This document shows positions 14,829 through 23,784 of a stretch of 64,000 nt of DNA, piece after piece. Source of the stretch: Taishania sp964580465. Lineage in GTDB: Bacteria > Bacteroidota > Bacteroidia > Flavobacteriales_D > Crocinitomicaceae. The position numbers and the translations under genes were made by a program. The stretch spans positions 1 through 64,000 of the forward strand of contig CAZOKJ010000004.1 of assembly GCA_964580465.1 (NCBI GenBank), written 5' to 3'. Positions within the stretch are counted from its first letter, which is position 1. Every line of letters starts with the position of its first letter. The notes under the pieces were generated by a model. That model made no database searches. It saw only the letters and a list, made by a program, of their open reading frames with translations, and had not been told where the DNA came from.

Positions 14829-16949
14829 TCATTTTGATAATCCTCTAGCCTTAATCATTGGCTCTAAAGATGGTTTTTGCCCTCTCCATGCTTCATACAT
14901 TTGTTCGTAATCCAACGTGTTACCTCTAGAGAAAATCATATCACGAATGCGTTGACCATTTGCTCGCGTAAGACCTCCATTTTCAACAAACCATTGATAG
15001 GCATCGTGGTGCAACATTTCTGTCCATTGATAAGCATAATACCCAGCGGCATATCCGCCACCAAAGATGTGAGAGAAATAAGTGGAACGGTAACGTGTTT
15101 TAACAGCATGCACCTTATCCAATCCAAAACGACTCAACGCATCTAATTCAAATTGATTTGCATCTGTTACAACATCATTTTTTGTTAATGTATGCCAAGC
15201 ATAATCTAAATTAGCTGCTCCTAATAATTCCGTGAAATTGTATCCTTGATTGAATCCCGCTGCATTCTTTATTTTCTCCACTAGGCTGGTTGGAATAACT
15301 TTGCCAGTCTTGTAATGTTTAGCGTAATTTTTTAAAATATCTGGGTGTGTTGACCAGTTCTCATTAAATTGTGAAGGAAACTCAACAAAATCACGCGCTA
15401 CATTTGTTCCTGACAAGCTTGTATATGTTTGATCAGCAAAAAAACCATGTAAAGCATGTCCAAATTCATGGAACAATGTTTCTACATCATCAAAAGAAAT
15501 TAAAGATGGTTGACCACTCGCAGGTTTAGGAAAATTGCAAACATTATAAATAACTGGTTTTGTACCATTTAATTTTGATTGTTCTACAAAATTACTCATC
15601 CATGCACCTCCACGTTTGGTATCTCTGGCAAAGAAATCACCATAAAAAAGCCCCAAAGGAGAACCATCTTCTTCCAACAATTCATAAACCACCACGTCTG
15701 GATGATAAACTGGAATATCGGTACGTTTTTTAAAAGTGATGCCATATAATTTTGTTGCAGCATAAAAAACACCATCAACAAGCACGCGATTAAGCTCAAA
15801 ATAAGGTTTAATTTCATCCTCGTTCAAGTCGTATTTTTCTTTACGAACTAACTCAGCATAATAATTCCAATCCCACGGCTCCAACTGTCCTTTTTCACCT
15901 TTTTTATGCATCATTTCTTCAATCATCTTAGCTTCAACACCGGCTTTTTCAACAGCAGCTGGAATTAAACCATCGAAGAATGAACGGATTGTTTCTTTAT
16001 TTTGAACCATCGACTGCTGTAAGCTCCAATCAGCATACGTTTCAAATCCTAATAAATTGGCTTTTTGAACACGCAGCTGTGCTATTTTTAACAAGGTTTC
16101 TTTGGTATCATTTTTCGTTCCGTCAGCACGCAACCATGATTTTTCAAATAATTGTTGGCGAACGGAACGATTTGCCAAAGAACCCAACAATGGTTGCTGC
16201 GTAGTGTTAATTAAATCCAATTTATACGTGCCATCCGCTTGTTTCAACGATGCTTTTACTTCGTCAGTCAAACCTTCAAGTTGCGCTGGATCATTTACAA
16301 TAAGAGCCCCGTCATTGGTTGCATCTAAAAGCAACTTGCCAAACTTGGTTGTTAACGTAGCCAATTGAGCATTGATTTCTTTTAATTGCTTCTTTGCAGA
16401 AGGATCTAATTTCGCCCCTGCAATAATAAAGTTTTGATAGTATTCTTCTACCAATTTAAGGGACTCAAGGTCTAAGTTTAAAGCATCTTTTTGAGCATAA
16501 ACAGCTTCAACACGTTTAAATAACTTATCATTTAGGTAGATGTCATCTGACAATTCAGACAAAACTGGAGCGAACTCTTCTTCTAAATGTTGCAAAGTAT
16601 CGTTCGTGTGAGCACCAGCCAATGCCTCAAAAATCATCATAACACGGCTCAAAACTTCACCACTTTTTTCCATTTCCACTAAGGTGTTTTCAAAAGTTGG
16701 CTTGTCTTTCGAATTAGCTATGCGATCTATATTTTCACGCTTCAATCGAATTCCTTCCAGAATTGCAGGACGAAAGTGCTCATCTTTAATCACTGTAAAG
16801 TTGGGTGCATAATAGGGTAGCGTGCTCGCTTTTAAAAGTGGATTATCCATTGCTTCAATAGATTTATTGTTCACATTTTGACATGCCATAAGCCCTAAAG
16901 ACAAAGACAAAGTCAACCATCCAAAGTGTTTCATAAAAAGGTTGTTCAT
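14829..16949 (-). CDS. M3-family zinc metallopeptidase lipoprotein (Dcp-like)
   Basis: A 706-aa peptidase of the M3 (thimet/Dcp/oligopeptidase A) family. The zinc site is HEFGH (494-498), with the third ligand likely Glu523 in ARDFVEFPSQ. The C-terminal substrate-binding part has the conserved HIFGGGYAAGYYAYQW. The N terminus carries a lipobox (LMACQ, Cys23), so the enzyme is probably exported and lipid-anchored and trims peptides outside the cytoplasm; dipeptidyl carboxypeptidase activity is inferred. A second in-frame Met (MKHFGW, codon 6) is an alternative start giving a more usual 17-residue signal. Confidence 0.9.
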   Translation of the reverse strand: MNNLFMKHFGWLTLSLSLGLMACQNVNNKSIEAMDNPLLKASTLPYYAPNFTVIKDEHFRPAILEGIRLKRENIDRIANSKDKPTFENTLVEMEKSGEVLSRVMMIFEALAGAHTNDTLQHLEEEFAPVLSELSDDIYLNDKLFKRVEAVYAQKDALNLDLESLKLVEEYYQNFIIAGAKLDPSAKKQLKEINAQLATLTTKFGKLLLDATNDGALIVNDPAQLEGLTDEVKASLKQADGTYKLDLINTTQQPLLGSLANRSVRQQLFEKSWLRADGTKNDTKETLLKIAQLRVQKANLLGFETYADWSLQQSMVQNKETIRSFFDGLIPAAVEKAGVEAKMIEEMMHKKGEKGQLEPWDWNYYAELVRKEKYDLNEDEIKPYFELNRVLVDGVFYAATKLYGITFKKRTDIPVYHPDVVVYELLEEDGSPLGLFYGDFFARDTKRGGAWMSNFVEQSKLNGTKPVIYNVCNFPKPASGQPSLISFDDVETLFHEFGHALHGFFADQTYTSLSGTNVARDFVEFPSQFNENWSTHPDILKNYAKHYKTGKVIPTSLVEKIKNAAGFNQGYNFTELLGAANLDYAWHTLTKNDVVTDANQFELDALSRFGLDKVHAVKTRYRSTYFSHIFGGGYAAGYYAYQWTEMLHHDAYQWFVENGGLTRANGQRIRDMIFSRGNTLDYEQMYEAWRGQKPSLEPMIKARGLSK

Positions 16950-16976
16950 TTATTCATACAACATTGACAACGAAAA

Positions 16977-16999
16977 TTCATCGCCGATGAACAAAAGTA
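16977..16999 (-). promoter_or_regulatory. Promoter -7 box with adjoining palindrome, M3 peptidase
   Basis: Minus strand TACTTTTG (16999-16992) matches TAnnTTTG. Directly next to it, 16977-16991 is a perfect palindrome (TTCATCG-C-CGATGAA) covering the expected transcription start. It could be an operator or a 5' hairpin of the mRNA. Confidence 0.5.
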
Positions 17000-17025
17000 A
17001 TGAAAAAAATAAAGATGTGAAATTT

Positions 17026-18492
17026 CTATCTTGTTTTAAAAGCTAATTTTCTAACAGTTTGCTTGATATTTTTCTCAGCATCTGAAAGCTTGAAAATTGG
17101 AATGTATTCTCCTTTTCCAATAGCAGCTATCTCACGCATGGAAACTTCAGACTTGTCATCATTTAAAATACCAACTACCGATAATTGAATATTTTTATCT
17201 GTATATTTTTTAATCATTTTTTTGTAATCATATTGCTTTTGATTGAAAGCACCGTCTGTTATCACAAACACATGATTCATTCCATTTGGAATTAGTGCTG
17301 TCTTTGCTTCTTCCAATCCCAAACGAATTCCCTCACCTCCTGCAGTCATACCGCTTGCACGTAATTTTTTTACTTCACCATGTATTTTTTCTTTTTCGCT
17401 ACCAGGTGTAGAAGGCAAAATAATTTTAGCAATAGAAGCATACGCCACCAAGGCCATTTTATCATCTGCACGCAACATGTCCGTTAGTTGATTCAAAGAA
17501 TATTTCATCAACTCCATTTTGTTGGCTTGAGTCATAGACCCAGAAACGTCAATAACAAAAACGATGTTAGCCTGCGCAAAAAAACGAGCGTCAAAATTGT
17601 TTTCATCTAAATCTTCCAATTGAACAATCTCCTCTAAAGATTGAACAGGCTCTTTCGTTTCTTCCACAATTTCTTCTACTTCCACATTAGGACCTGGTTC
17701 TTTTAAATCAACAACCAACGAATCTATAGGTTGGGGCGTTGTTAAATCAATTTCAATCTCAATTGGTGGCTGTTTTGTTTCAACAACTAATTCAGGTTCA
17801 GGAATCAATGTAGGCTGTTTTGTCATTTCAATTACCACACGATTGCGTTCGACAGTAATAAATGCTCCTTTTTCTACAGGAAAATAACCATCTTTTTCAG
17901 CATAAAAATAAGCTAATCCATTGGTGCCAGGTTTTTTAATTCTTCCATTTTTATCTGTCTTTTCGTTCCAAGCTACAAAGCCATCTTGCAACATTAATAC
18001 TTTGCTTTGACTTAATTCTTGACGCGTATCTTTATCAATAGTTACTACCATTAAATCAAATTGATTAGGATTTCTTCCAATAGGATGAGTATTAAAGTCA
18101 GGACATGCAGTTAAATAGCTTCCTTGATTGGTTTCCATTTCCAATAAATTCCCGGTCAATACCAATTGATGTGCATCATTTTTATCGCTCGTATAAATAT
18201 CAACTGTGTACTTAAATTTACCCTTCTGCATAGGATTTACCTGGAAACGCAAAGTAAGCGTGCTGTCCTTTTTTACAAGCGTTCTACTTTGGATATAAAC
18301 CACTTCTGCAGGTTTTCTGACACTTAAGATGTAACCATCTTTAGAGCCAAAATTAGTGATTTGAACATCTATAAAACGACTATCATAACTTTGTAAATCA
18401 CCAAAATTATGCTTTAATGTATTAAAAGTCATCTGTGCAGAAGCAGCAAAAGACAAAAAGAAAACAATAATATATCCAACAATTCTTCGCAT
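17026..18492 (-). CDS. Exported protein with N-terminal DUF1573/Ig-like and C-terminal von Willebrand A domain
   Basis: A 488-aa protein. A signal peptide ends in FAASAQ. Residues 20-115 (FNTLKHNFGDLQ, VDIYTSDKNDAHQLVLTGN) resemble the DUF1573-type Ig-like fold. Next is a region likely to bind or display peptides (about 120-220), then an acidic, Pro/Glu-rich linker (about 230-300). The VWA domain starts near 312, with an intact MIDAS: DVSGS (315-319), T383 and D413. It probably binds a metal-dependent ligand outside the cytoplasm. It resembles VWA proteins encoded with OmpA/peptide-binding systems, but no such genes are near. Confidence 0.8.
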   Translation of the reverse strand: MRRIVGYIIVFFLSFAASAQMTFNTLKHNFGDLQSYDSRFIDVQITNFGSKDGYILSVRKPAEVVYIQSRTLVKKDSTLTLRFQVNPMQKGKFKYTVDIYTSDKNDAHQLVLTGNLLEMETNQGSYLTACPDFNTHPIGRNPNQFDLMVVTIDKDTRQELSQSKVLMLQDGFVAWNEKTDKNGRIKKPGTNGLAYFYAEKDGYFPVEKGAFITVERNRVVIEMTKQPTLIPEPELVVETKQPPIEIEIDLTTPQPIDSLVVDLKEPGPNVEVEEIVEETKEPVQSLEEIVQLEDLDENNFDARFFAQANIVFVIDVSGSMTQANKMELMKYSLNQLTDMLRADDKMALVAYASIAKIILPSTPGSEKEKIHGEVKKLRASGMTAGGEGIRLGLEEAKTALIPNGMNHVFVITDGAFNQKQYDYKKMIKKYTDKNIQLSVVGILNDDKSEVSMREIAAIGKGEYIPIFKLSDAEKNIKQTVRKLAFKTR

Positions 18493-18635
18493 ATAACTAC
18501 AAACGTAAGTACTTTATTTTTATTCTACTACACCATCAGCTAAAATCATGCCAAAAAAAATATTTTGATATGCGTGCATAATAATTAAAAATTATTTTAT
18601 ATCTTTATGCCTACGAAATTTAAAATTCTATATAT

Positions 18636-20420
18636 ATGTCAACGAACAATGCAATTAAAGGAGGTGAATTTATCATCAAAGATACATTACCTAATGAAAT
18701 TTTTATCCCTGAAGAGTGGACAGAGGAGCAACAAATGATTGGACAAATGTGTGATGATTTTATTGCACAAGAAATCACACCTGTGTTAGACAGAGTAGAT
18801 TCAATGGAAGAAGGATTAATGGTTTCTCTATTGGACAAGGCTGGCGAATTAGGAATGTTAGGACTTTCTGTTCCTGAAGAATTAGGAGGAATGGGTGTTG
18901 ATTTCAAAACGTCACTATTAGCAACAGAGCGTTTGGGTAAAGGACACTCGTTTTCAGTAGCGTTCGGTGCTCACACTGGTATTGGAACATTGCCTTTATT
19001 GTATTATGGAAATGAAGAGCAAAAAGCAAAATACATCCCAAAATTAGCGACAGGAGAGTGGAAGGCTGCTTACTGTTTGACTGAGCCAGGATCCGGATCA
19101 GATGCTAATTCAGGAAAAACAAAAGCAGTGTTGAGTGAAGACGGTAAGCATTACATTTTAAACGGACAAAAAATGTGGATTACCAATGGTGGTTTTGCTA
19201 ATTTATTCACTGTTTTTGCTAAAATTGACAACGATGAAAAATTATCTGCTTTCTTAGTTGAAGCTGATTCAGAAGGAGTTTCTTTAAACCCTGAAGAAAA
19301 GAAAATGGGTATTAAAGGGTCTTCTACACGTCAAATTTTCTTCAACAATGTGAAAGTTCCAGTAGAAAACATGCTTTCTGAGCGTGAAAATGGATTTAAA
19401 ATAGCTTTGAACATCTTGAATATCGGTCGTATTAAATTAGGCGCTGGTGTTTTGGGTGGAGCAAAAGAAACGATTTCTGAATCAATTCGTTACGCCAATG
19501 AACGTGAACAATTCGGACGTCCAATTTCAAAATACGGAGCTATTCGTTACAAAATTGCAGAGCAAGCTATTCGCACGTATGTTGCTGAATCAGCATTGTA
19601 TCGCGCAGGACAAAACATTGATGATGCCATCGAAGCATACATAGCTGGAGGAATGGATAAGGGTACTGCAACCTTAAAAGGAATCGAATTATTTGCTCCT
19701 GAATGTGCTATTATTAAAGTAGCAGGTTCTGAAACCTTGGATTATGTTACTGACGAAGCGGTTCAAATCTTTGGTGGTATGGGGTATTCAGCTGAATCAA
19801 GCGTGGAAAGAGCTTATCGTGACTCTCGTATCAATCGTATTTTCGAAGGAACAAACGAAATCAACCGCATGTTGACTGTCGAAATGGTGCTAAGAAGAGC
19901 TATGAAAGGAGAATTAGATTTGATGGGTCCTGCTATGGCAGTTGCTAATGAATTAATGAGTATTCCAGAATTTGGAGATGCTCCAGAAGGAGTTTTAGCA
20001 ACTGAGCAACAAGCATTAAAAGGATTCAAGAAAGTAATCTTAATGACTGCTGGATCTGCAGTTCAAAAATTGATGATGACTTTGTCAAAAGAGCAAGAAG
20101 TATTGATGGGCATCGCTGACATGGCGATTACGACTTACTTAGCCGAATCTGTTCTTTTACGAGTTCAAAAATTAGTTGAAATGAAAGGAGAGGAAGCATG
20201 TGCTGTTCAATTAGCAATTGCTAAAACTTACTTCTATGACGCAGCTGATAAAATGAATAAACTTGGCAAAGATGTGTTGAACTCATTTGCAGAAGGAGAT
20301 GAATTACGCATGATGTTGATGGGCTTAAAACGTTTCACTAAGTTAGAGGGAATTAACCCGAAAGAAACACGTCAATTGATTGCTCAAACATTAATTAACA
20401 CTGGCGCATACAATTTGTAG
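18636..20420 (+). CDS. Acyl-CoA dehydrogenase (long C-terminal extension)
   Basis: An FAD-dependent dehydrogenase of the ACAD superfamily, first step of fatty-acid beta-oxidation. Motifs: YCLTEPGSGSD (about 146-156), MWITNGG (180-186), REQFGRPI (290-297) and RIFEGTNEINR (401-411), where Glu404 is the expected catalytic base. Residues 430-594 form an extra C-terminal helical domain, as in VLCAD/ACAD9-type enzymes and common Bacteroidota versions. No electron-transfer flavoprotein or other beta-oxidation genes are adjacent. It ends at a strong terminator, so it is monocistronic. Confidence 0.92.
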   Translation: MSTNNAIKGGEFIIKDTLPNEIFIPEEWTEEQQMIGQMCDDFIAQEITPVLDRVDSMEEGLMVSLLDKAGELGMLGLSVPEELGGMGVDFKTSLLATERLGKGHSFSVAFGAHTGIGTLPLLYYGNEEQKAKYIPKLATGEWKAAYCLTEPGSGSDANSGKTKAVLSEDGKHYILNGQKMWITNGGFANLFTVFAKIDNDEKLSAFLVEADSEGVSLNPEEKKMGIKGSSTRQIFFNNVKVPVENMLSERENGFKIALNILNIGRIKLGAGVLGGAKETISESIRYANEREQFGRPISKYGAIRYKIAEQAIRTYVAESALYRAGQNIDDAIEAYIAGGMDKGTATLKGIELFAPECAIIKVAGSETLDYVTDEAVQIFGGMGYSAESSVERAYRDSRINRIFEGTNEINRMLTVEMVLRRAMKGELDLMGPAMAVANELMSIPEFGDAPEGVLATEQQALKGFKKVILMTAGSAVQKLMMTLSKEQEVLMGIADMAITTYLAESVLLRVQKLVEMKGEEACAVQLAIAKTYFYDAADKMNKLGKDVLNSFAEGDELRMMLMGLKRFTKLEGINPKETRQLIAQTLINTGAYNL

Positions 20421-20446
20421 TCTTAGAAAAACTAATAAAAGATAAT

Positions 20447-20486
20447 AGGGTGCTCAAAAAAAAATTGGGCACCCTTTATTTTTTTT
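20447..20486 (+). terminator. Rho-independent terminator after acyl-CoA dehydrogenase
   Basis: AGGGTGCTC pairs with GGGCACCCT (9 bp, one G-T) and is followed by TTATTTTTTTT. Confidence 0.85.
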
Positions 20487-20539
20487 AAATTATTGTTATT
20501 TTTTTGTTGTACTTTAGTACAAAAATAAACTCATTACTT

Positions 20540-22156
20540 ATGCCTAGTTCGGTTGTTAATCCTCCTACAAACCATAGCCTGAATCCTTATTCGGGCGCAT
20601 GGACAAAGGTTCAAGCAGCTCATTTATTGAGACGATCTTTGTTTGGACCAACATTTCAACAAATACAAGATGCTGTAGCCAATGGCTTGGATGCAACTGT
20701 AGAACAATTATTGACAGAAACTACTGTCGATTTACCTCTAAGTTATGATGCCGGTGAAACAGTGGCTACCTTTGGACAACCTTGGAATGAAACTGTTTAT
20801 CCAGCAAATCAAGCATTGGCGGCACAAGTGACGCAAGCTCGAGCAAAATCTTTAGGGGCATGGTTAATGAAAAACATCAATCATCAAGGAACGAGTATCA
20901 CTGAAAAAATGTGTTTGTTTTGGCACAATCATTTCGCTGCCGAGTTATCTTCCGATACACGCTCTTCGTTAAAGTACTTTCAACTAATTCGCCAATATGC
21001 CTTGGGCAACTTTAAGGAATTTGTCAAAGAAATGACGATTAATACGAACATGTTGGAGTTTTTAAACGGTGCAACAAACAACGTTTACTATCCTAATGAA
21101 AACTATGCTCGTGAATTTCTAGAGTTATTCACTATTGGGAAAGGTTTGCAAATTGGACCTGGAGATTATTCCAATTACACCGAACAAGATGTAGCAGCAG
21201 GAGCAAAAATTTTTACTGGTTACACCATTAAAGGTTTACAAAGCAGTACTGAAACCACAGTAGAAACGGTTTATTATCCAGTTCTTCATGACAATACAAC
21301 AAAAGAATTGTCCTATCGTTTAAATAGCGCAATCATTCACCCAAATGGAGCAGATGAATATGCTGATTATGTTGACGTTGTGTTTCAACAACCTGAAGTA
21401 GCTCATTTTATTTCCCGAAAATTATATCGCTATTTTGTTAATCATGAACTAACAGATGAAGTAGAGCAAGGTATTATTGAAGAGATGGCAACCATCATGA
21501 TAGCCAACAACTATGAAATAAAACCCGTAGTTAGAGCTTTATTGAAGTCACAACATTTTTATGATAATCGATTGGTAGGTTCATGTATTAAAAGTCCATT
21601 AGAATTTTTATTTACCATTATCAACAGTTCTAATTCAACGATTAATTATAATTTGGCGACAGCTTCGGAAATGTATGTACAGATTTATGGAATAGGTGAC
21701 AATTTAGGACAATCCTACGCTATGCCTCCCTCTGTTTCGGGCTGGTCTGCTTATTACCAAGCGCCTTCGTTTACAAAGTTATGGGTAAATTCAACTCATA
21801 TCAAAACGCGCATGTCAATTGCATATATGTTCACTACAACCAATGGTTTAGGAGTGAATGGAGAATTTTTTAAAGTAAACGCATTGGGTTTTTTAAATGC
21901 TTTATCAAATCCATCAAATGCCAACGATGTTATTGACGATATGATTACAGTGTTTTTACCCAAGCCCTTATCAATGGTAGCAAGACAGATACTAAAATCA
22001 GCATTAACAGGAGGGCAACCAGACTTTGAGTGGACCATCCAATACAATGATTACGCAGCAGATCCAACGAATCCAACGCATTATTTACCTATCAAACAAA
22101 AGGTAGAAACAGCTTTGATGCGTTTAATGATTTTACCTGAATGTCAAGCCTTTTAG
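20540..22156 (+). CDS. DUF1800 domain protein
   Basis: I take MPSSVVNPPTNHSLNPYSG (20540) as start; an upstream ATG at 20504 is in frame but adds a segment unlike the family. The 538-aa protein has the DUF1800 hallmarks: AAHLLRRSLFGPTFQQI near the N terminus, MCLFWHNHFA, EFLELFTIG, and PPSVSGWSAYYQAP late. DUF1800 and DUF1501 genes are regularly paired in Bacteroidota and Planctomycetes; the function is unknown, with roles in the cell surface or polymer breakdown proposed. No signal peptide is obvious. The partner gene follows after 9 bp. Confidence 0.88.
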   Translation: MPSSVVNPPTNHSLNPYSGAWTKVQAAHLLRRSLFGPTFQQIQDAVANGLDATVEQLLTETTVDLPLSYDAGETVATFGQPWNETVYPANQALAAQVTQARAKSLGAWLMKNINHQGTSITEKMCLFWHNHFAAELSSDTRSSLKYFQLIRQYALGNFKEFVKEMTINTNMLEFLNGATNNVYYPNENYAREFLELFTIGKGLQIGPGDYSNYTEQDVAAGAKIFTGYTIKGLQSSTETTVETVYYPVLHDNTTKELSYRLNSAIIHPNGADEYADYVDVVFQQPEVAHFISRKLYRYFVNHELTDEVEQGIIEEMATIMIANNYEIKPVVRALLKSQHFYDNRLVGSCIKSPLEFLFTIINSSNSTINYNLATASEMYVQIYGIGDNLGQSYAMPPSVSGWSAYYQAPSFTKLWVNSTHIKTRMSIAYMFTTTNGLGVNGEFFKVNALGFLNALSNPSNANDVIDDMITVFLPKPLSMVARQILKSALTGGQPDFEWTIQYNDYAADPTNPTHYLPIKQKVETALMRLMILPECQAF

Positions 22157-22165
22157 TTTAGAACG

Positions 22166-23722
22166 ATGAAAAGAAGAAAGTTTTTACAAAATATGGCGTT
22201 GGCAACAGCAGGGATGCCAATTATCATCAACAACACGCAATATCAAGCTGTTCAAAAAAAATTATTTAACTACACTAAAAGTGCGGAAGATAGAGTTTTG
22301 GTCATCATTCGGTTAAATGGAGGAAATGATGGATTAAACACTGTTATTCCTATGAATCAATATCATAATTTAGTCATTCAACGTTCCAACGTATTGATTC
22401 CTGAACAGCAAGTACTACACCTAGGACAAAATGATTTAGCACTTCACCCGTCAATGACTGGAATGAAAAATATGTTTCAAGAAGGACAACTTGCTATCAT
22501 TCAAAATGTTGGTTATCCAGAGCAAAATCGTTCGCATTTTCGTTCAATGGATATATGGAGTAACGGTTCCGTTGATCCTTATGAAAATAGAGGTTGGTTA
22601 GGTCGTCATTTTGATGATTATTATCCGAACTACCCTGATGCCTATCCGAATAGTAATTACCCTGATCCTTTTGCTATTAGCATGGGATATAACGTTTCTG
22701 AAACGTGTCAAGGATTAATGGCTAACTTCTCTCAAGCAATTCAAGATCCATTTGATTCTTTAACCTTACCCAACAACGTAGGGACAGATGATGGCACGTA
22801 TTACGGCTCACACATGGCTTACTTAACTGGTTTAATTGAACAAACCAATGCGTATGGTTCACGAATTAGAAGTGCTGCCAATGCAGGAAATAGCCTTTCG
22901 CAGTTATATGATACCACAAATCCAGTAGCTATGCACTTGCGAAACGTAGCCAAAATGATTTCTGGAGGATTAAAAACAAAAGTTTACATTGTCAATATCG
23001 ATGGTTTTGACACACACAATGCACAAGTGATAGGCTCAGATGTAACAACAGGAAAACATGCAGATTTGTTACGCACACTTTCTGTAGCGCTGACTGCTTT
23101 CCAAGACGACATGAATCTTTTAGGATTAAAACACCGTGTTGCTGGGTTTACATTCTCAGAATTCGGACGACAAATAGCAGGCAATGCATCGCATGGAACT
23201 GACCACGGGGATGCTGCTCCAATGTTCTTGTTCGGCGAATGTATTAGCAATCAAGTTATTGGCTCAAATCCTGTCATTCCTGATGTGATTACTAACCAAG
23301 AAGGTGTGCCTATGCACATTGATTTTAGAGATGTTTATGCCTCTCTATTAAAAGATTGGTTTATGGTTCCAGAAGAGGATATTACACCTTTATTTCAGCA
23401 CAATGTTCAGTTCTTAGACCTACTTGGTGCATGTAATTTAGGAATTGACCCAACAGAGAAAAACAAGGATGGATTAGCCCTATATCCAAATCCTGCTTCT
23501 GCAGTGACACACTTACGATTTGATGCAAAAGGTACTACTTATACCGTTCACATTGTTGATATGAATGGAGCAATTGTAAAAGAAGTGGTTTCCAACAAAC
23601 AGTTAGATGGAGAACAAATTATTCCAATAGAGGTCAGTGAATTAAAAGCAGGTTTCTATACGGTTCATTTAATGAGCAAATTAACAGCTAAATCCATTAA
23701 ATTAGTAGTTGTAAAAGGATAG
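22166..23722 (+). CDS. DUF1501 domain protein with T9SS type A sorting domain
   Basis: A 518-aa protein beginning MKRRKFLQNMALATAGMP, a Tat-like signal (RRKFLQ). The DUF1501 (sulfatase/alkaline-phosphatase-like fold) body shows RLNGGNDGLNTVIP, NRSHFRSMDIW, FDTHNAQ and GFTFSEFGRQ...GTDHGDAAP. The C-terminal ~80 residues (ALYPNPASAVTHLRFDAKG to the end) are a T9SS type A sorting domain. So the protein is predicted to cross the inner membrane folded (Tat) or by Sec, then leave by T9SS to the surface. Paired with the DUF1800 gene. Confidence 0.9.
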   Translation: MKRRKFLQNMALATAGMPIIINNTQYQAVQKKLFNYTKSAEDRVLVIIRLNGGNDGLNTVIPMNQYHNLVIQRSNVLIPEQQVLHLGQNDLALHPSMTGMKNMFQEGQLAIIQNVGYPEQNRSHFRSMDIWSNGSVDPYENRGWLGRHFDDYYPNYPDAYPNSNYPDPFAISMGYNVSETCQGLMANFSQAIQDPFDSLTLPNNVGTDDGTYYGSHMAYLTGLIEQTNAYGSRIRSAANAGNSLSQLYDTTNPVAMHLRNVAKMISGGLKTKVYIVNIDGFDTHNAQVIGSDVTTGKHADLLRTLSVALTAFQDDMNLLGLKHRVAGFTFSEFGRQIAGNASHGTDHGDAAPMFLFGECISNQVIGSNPVIPDVITNQEGVPMHIDFRDVYASLLKDWFMVPEEDITPLFQHNVQFLDLLGACNLGIDPTEKNKDGLALYPNPASAVTHLRFDAKGTTYTVHIVDMNGAIVKEVVSNKQLDGEQIIPIEVSELKAGFYTVHLMSKLTAKSIKLVVVKG

Positions 23723-23730
23723 TTGTGACT

Positions 23731-23769
23731 AAAAAAAAGGGTGTCTGATTTTTCAGACACCCTCTTTAT
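23731..23769. terminator. Bidirectional terminator
   Basis: AGGGTGTCTGA-TTTT-TCAGACACCCT is a perfect 11-bp stem between convergent genes ending at 23722 (+) and 23785 (-), with A- and T-rich flanks on both sides. Confidence 0.85.
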
Positions 23770-23784
23770 ATTGTTTAAAATTTG

